Shown here piece by piece: positions 60,801-64,000 of a stretch of 64,000 nt of DNA. Source of the DNA: Megalobrama amblycephala (taxonomy: Eukaryota > Chordata > Actinopteri > Cypriniformes > Xenocyprididae). The translations under genes and the position numbers were made by a program. Location: NCBI RefSeq assembly GCF_018812025.1, contig NC_063054.1, forward strand, positions 24,085,142 to 24,149,141. Direction: 5' to 3'. A model generated the notes under the pieces. The model ran no database searches. It was given only the letters and a program-made list of their open reading frames with translations, and was not told the origin of the DNA. Position 1 is the stretch's first letter, and each line of letters opens with the position of its first letter.

Positions 60801-62942
60801 GCAGACTGTCAAATGTGACTCTCATTTAGCATTTAACTCAGCATACCTCTGGATTTTTACCAGTACTTATGGATGTAGTCAATAATGAAAGAAAGGTTAA
60901 AACTTAAAAACCTTCATCTGATCCAATTTTTTTTCCTCCCCCAAATCATACCTTTGTCTGAGGTTTGGCCACCACACATAAAAGTGCTGACCAACTGAGC
61001 AAGCAAACACAACTGAATCAATGAAAGCTAAAGGCTGTTTTACAAAGTATGCAGTAACCTCAAGATCCCAGTTAATTTTCAGGTCCAGTTCAGCTCCAGA
61101 TCCATTATTACTGCACTATTTGCACTACTTTTTTTTTAAATTGCTGGTTTATTTATCTGTGTCACTTTTTTTGCATCCCTCACCATGAGTTTTGCATTTT
61201 AAAGTTTCAAACTAAAATAGAAAAAAAAAAGAAAAAGATTCTCAGAAAAAGAAGCTTGAAGATGCATCTGAAAATTCCCGAGTTCTGTTCCATTAAGCTC
61301 CGAAAAAAATGTAATCCACACCAGTACTGTTAATGAATTCTGAAAATTTCAATTCTGTGATTGAAATTTTAAAACAAATAAAATGGTCAAGAGACTTCAG
61401 AGTTCTTCCCTGCAGGGTCTCAAATGTCTGACATGTGCTTTTTAAACTAAACAGCAGCAAACGTACAACGCATAGCCTACATTCCTTTTTCTGATTCCCT
61501 AAATCCTGCATATTACAATGAATCTGTTCGTCCTACTCTATGATTGGATGTGCAATGAAAAATTATATAATTTAAGTAGGTAATATACCAATAGTAAGTT
61601 TTAAACTATTTAAAATACTGCAAGACAAAACACAACATAAATCTAACAAGTGTCATAACAACTTCTCCACTAGGCACACATCCAACCCAATGCGAGCAGA
61701 ATAACATCATAACTCCAGATGAAACTAAAGCTGTTGTTTTCAGAGGGAAACAAACAAGCATGAAGAAAACAATAAAATAAAGCTATATTTGAAAAACCAA
61801 AAACAGTGCATGCCGGCCCACATTCTGTGCTACTTGACTTGGCGTGGCGTCGGATATGGAGTCATAAACAAAGGCTTATCTTACTTTTCATCTTTACAGC
61901 CCAAATAAAAAAGCCAAACGCCATGATAAGTTAAAACAAAGAGTAAAAGAGCCTTCGGGCCTGGAGATGAGACTGGCTGTGGGTGGTTTGGGATCTGGGA
62001 CCCCTCTTTTATCTCCAAGCGCTGTGTTAGGGAGGACAGAGTAATGCTTAATTGTGAAGTTACTAAAGCTCGTAAAAGAGTCTTTATGGAGATGTTGTCA
62101 AAAGTATTTATGAAGGGGGCTGTAATATGTCTGGAGATATAGACAATAACTTTTACATTTAAATTGTAGCATAGAACTGAACCAAAACCCAACGGCACAC
62201 CACCAGAGCATCAACATGGGCCATTGAAAATCATATGGAAGGTGGAGAAAGACAAGAGAGAAAGTAAAGGGTATGACTTGGATCAAGCAGAAGAAAACAG
62301 TGGAAAAAGCAGACACATGTTTGGAAGAGAACGTATAAACACTAGAGAAACAAAAATGTTCTCATCATGGCACGATTTCCTTAGGTCTGGAAATATCTGT
62401 CACCCCTTTCCTCTAGGCATTACATACCTTTCCATGTTAATATTGTCTGATTTTTCTAATTCCTACATTCATTAATCACTTCCGTGTTCCTGTACATGCG
62501 TGCCAGGAGTCCAAGAGTCAAACTTTCAGACACTACAAACACTTTCTGATATACTGTTTCCTGATTTTTGTAGACATGTCCTGTCAACTCATTTCAACAC
62601 ACATGCATACAAACAAGGAAAATTACATGATAAAAAGTTTATTGCAAAAAACATCTATGACTTCTATGAATAAAGTAATCAGCTCAGTATTAATCACCTC
62701 CAAGTCTTGTGATCACACACACGTAAGCACAGATCAAACATGATGAAGCTCATTCCTATACACTGAAGAGAATGGATGCTAGGGCAACAAGTTGGCAAGC
62801 CCCAGAAATGATAAAAACACCACATAAGTATCATTAAAATGGGTCAATATCACTTGTGTGCTGCATTAACTAATATATTTCTAACAGCTCTCAAATCTTA
62901 ATCTTACTTATGCATATTTGAGAGCAAAAGCAGTAAGGAAGA

Positions 62943-62947
<5 letters not shown>

Positions 62948-63023
<76 letters not shown>
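62948..63023. repeat. (AT)n microsatellite
   Basis: About 76 bp of perfect AT dinucleotides, able to form a cruciform. Confidence 0.97.
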
Positions 63024-63026
<3 letters not shown>

Positions 63027-63518
63027 AGTATAAAGCTATTTTTATGATGCTTTTTTGTCCTTTTTGTTCCTTGACAGCCTCATGTTCAATTTAGGACGAA
63101 CTGTTTGTTGATGCTTTGCGCAACTGCTATGACATGAAATTAATAGAGATGTTCAGTCACAATGTCAGTTGGTTAGGATGTAAATTCATTATAAAGTCCC
63201 TCTAGAGGGACCATATTTATGGGTAAAATATGGTCTGTGCTGTTAATATTACTTGAAGATCCTACCACAAGTATGTAAATTTATGTGCTTGACAAATCGG
63301 ACAACCGTGGTAGCTCTTATGTAACTTGATAGCAACTTTCATTTTAAAAAACAACACAGCGGCTTTGACATTTATGTTTGAGGTATGGCTATATGCAAGG
63401 GCGTAGATTTGGTTTCAACATTGGGGGGGTTGAACGTTGGTATGCCGCCTGTTATTTTTTAATTAAAAAATAATAATAATCTGTTTTATGTGTAGCGTTA
63501 TTGGATAATTTATTTCTT

Positions 63519-63519
63519 C

Positions 63520-63605
<86 letters not shown>
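63519..63605 (+). repeat. (CTAT)n microsatellite
   Basis: About 21 perfect tetranucleotide units, a likely polymorphic marker. Confidence 0.97.
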
Positions 63606-63607
<2 letters not shown>

Positions 63608-64000
63608 CATAACTTTATGAAATGTATGTATAACCATTCATAAAATTCTAACATAACTGATCCTAAAAAAGAAAGAAATTATGTTAAATATTGAAACCGC
63701 CAGTAGGTGGCAGCGATTCGCTTTTTTATTGAGTTAGTCACTTAAATCGTTCATTCAGCCAATTCGTTCAAAAGTCAGATTAATTTAGGAAGAAAACAAA
63801 CACCGATGTGAATACTTTTGTCATTGATAAATACAGACACTATTAAAACATGAACTAACAAAACAGGCGACTGTTTTGGATACTGGTTACAGTTACACTG
63901 ATAGTTATGGCTAAATTGCAATGGATTAGCTAGCTAAAAAAATGCTAAAATATATGTGGAGTGTACCTAGCTATTACAATATTCTCATACCTCCTTCTCA
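63606..64000. other. No gene seen
   Basis: AT-rich sequence with no recognisable exon. A remnant with the gggcgtagatttgg end, similar to the MITE at 9551, lies just upstream at about 63398-63450. Confidence 0.5.

Larger units (their letters stand above)
32219..64000 (-). other. Presumed ust intron 1 (partial, at least 31.8 kb)
   Basis: No minus-strand exon with a start Met, a membrane anchor and a donor in the right phase could be found here, so exon 1 is assumed to lie beyond. The region is mostly transposons, listed separately. Stretches without a feature (33770-36500, 36540-37490, 37860-39925, 41300-43610, 46210-47550, 51930-52910, 60475-62940, 63025-63500) show no coding signature. Some of these (35100-35360, 41990-42110, 61800-62220) are non-repetitive and could be conserved non-coding DNA. 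Confidence 0.55.

Overview
This 64-kb window looks like nuclear DNA of a cypriniform teleost (carp, minnow or zebrafish-like). The signs are a spliced vertebrate gene, AT-rich introns, long (CA)n, (TCTA)n and (GAAA)n microsatellites, and very dense non-autonomous DNA transposons of types familiar from cyprinid genomes. I see no bacterial, organellar or viral gene organisation.

Only one protein-coding gene can be supported. It lies on the minus strand and matches uronyl 2-O-sulfotransferase (ust), a Golgi enzyme that moves sulfate from PAPS to the 2-O position of uronic acid in chondroitin/dermatan sulfate. Seven coding exons join in frame: 32175-32218, 23337-23492, 19132-19211, 18877-19030, 10134-10231, 9063-9220 and 8502-8806 (stop at 8502-8504). 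They carry the 5'-phosphosulfate-binding motif (NRVGKCGSRT), the 3'-phosphate-binding motif (RDPINRFLSNYFFRR) and an unusual Glu-rich C-terminus. Exon 1 (cytoplasmic tail, transmembrane anchor, start codon) was not found. It probably lies beyond position 64000, so about the last 31.8 kb would be intron 1, which is very long in vertebrate UST.

Layout. 1-6900: intergenic composite of repeats, with a large inverted repeat (2738-4366), a ~34-bp degenerate minisatellite and a GGGTTA-rich element. 6900-8501: ust 3' flank and probable 3' UTR. 8502-32218: seven ust exons and six introns. 32219-64000: presumed intron 1, filled with transposons.

The mobile-element landscape is the most informative part apart from the gene. 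At least five elements have 8-bp target-site duplications (hAT-type): 14942-16002, 26612-28506, 45677-46203, 47556-51047 and 53218-53710. At least eight are bounded by TTAA on both sides (piggyBac/Kolobok-type insertion): 20940-21902, 29827-30350, 32561-32680, 39931-40898, 43621-44540, 52919-53951, 57832-58858 and 58889-60469. At 47556-51047 elements are stacked: a hAT-like element holds a 20-bp-TIR element, which holds a small, GC-rich, non-coding LTR element (48508-49821) whose two 331-bp LTRs differ at only three positions. No intact transposase or reverse transcriptase was found. A LINE 3' fragment (44984-45620) and a decayed tRNA-derived SINE (about 25690-25845) are also present. I found no CRISPR array, tRNA gene, rRNA gene or operon-like defence or metabolic system.
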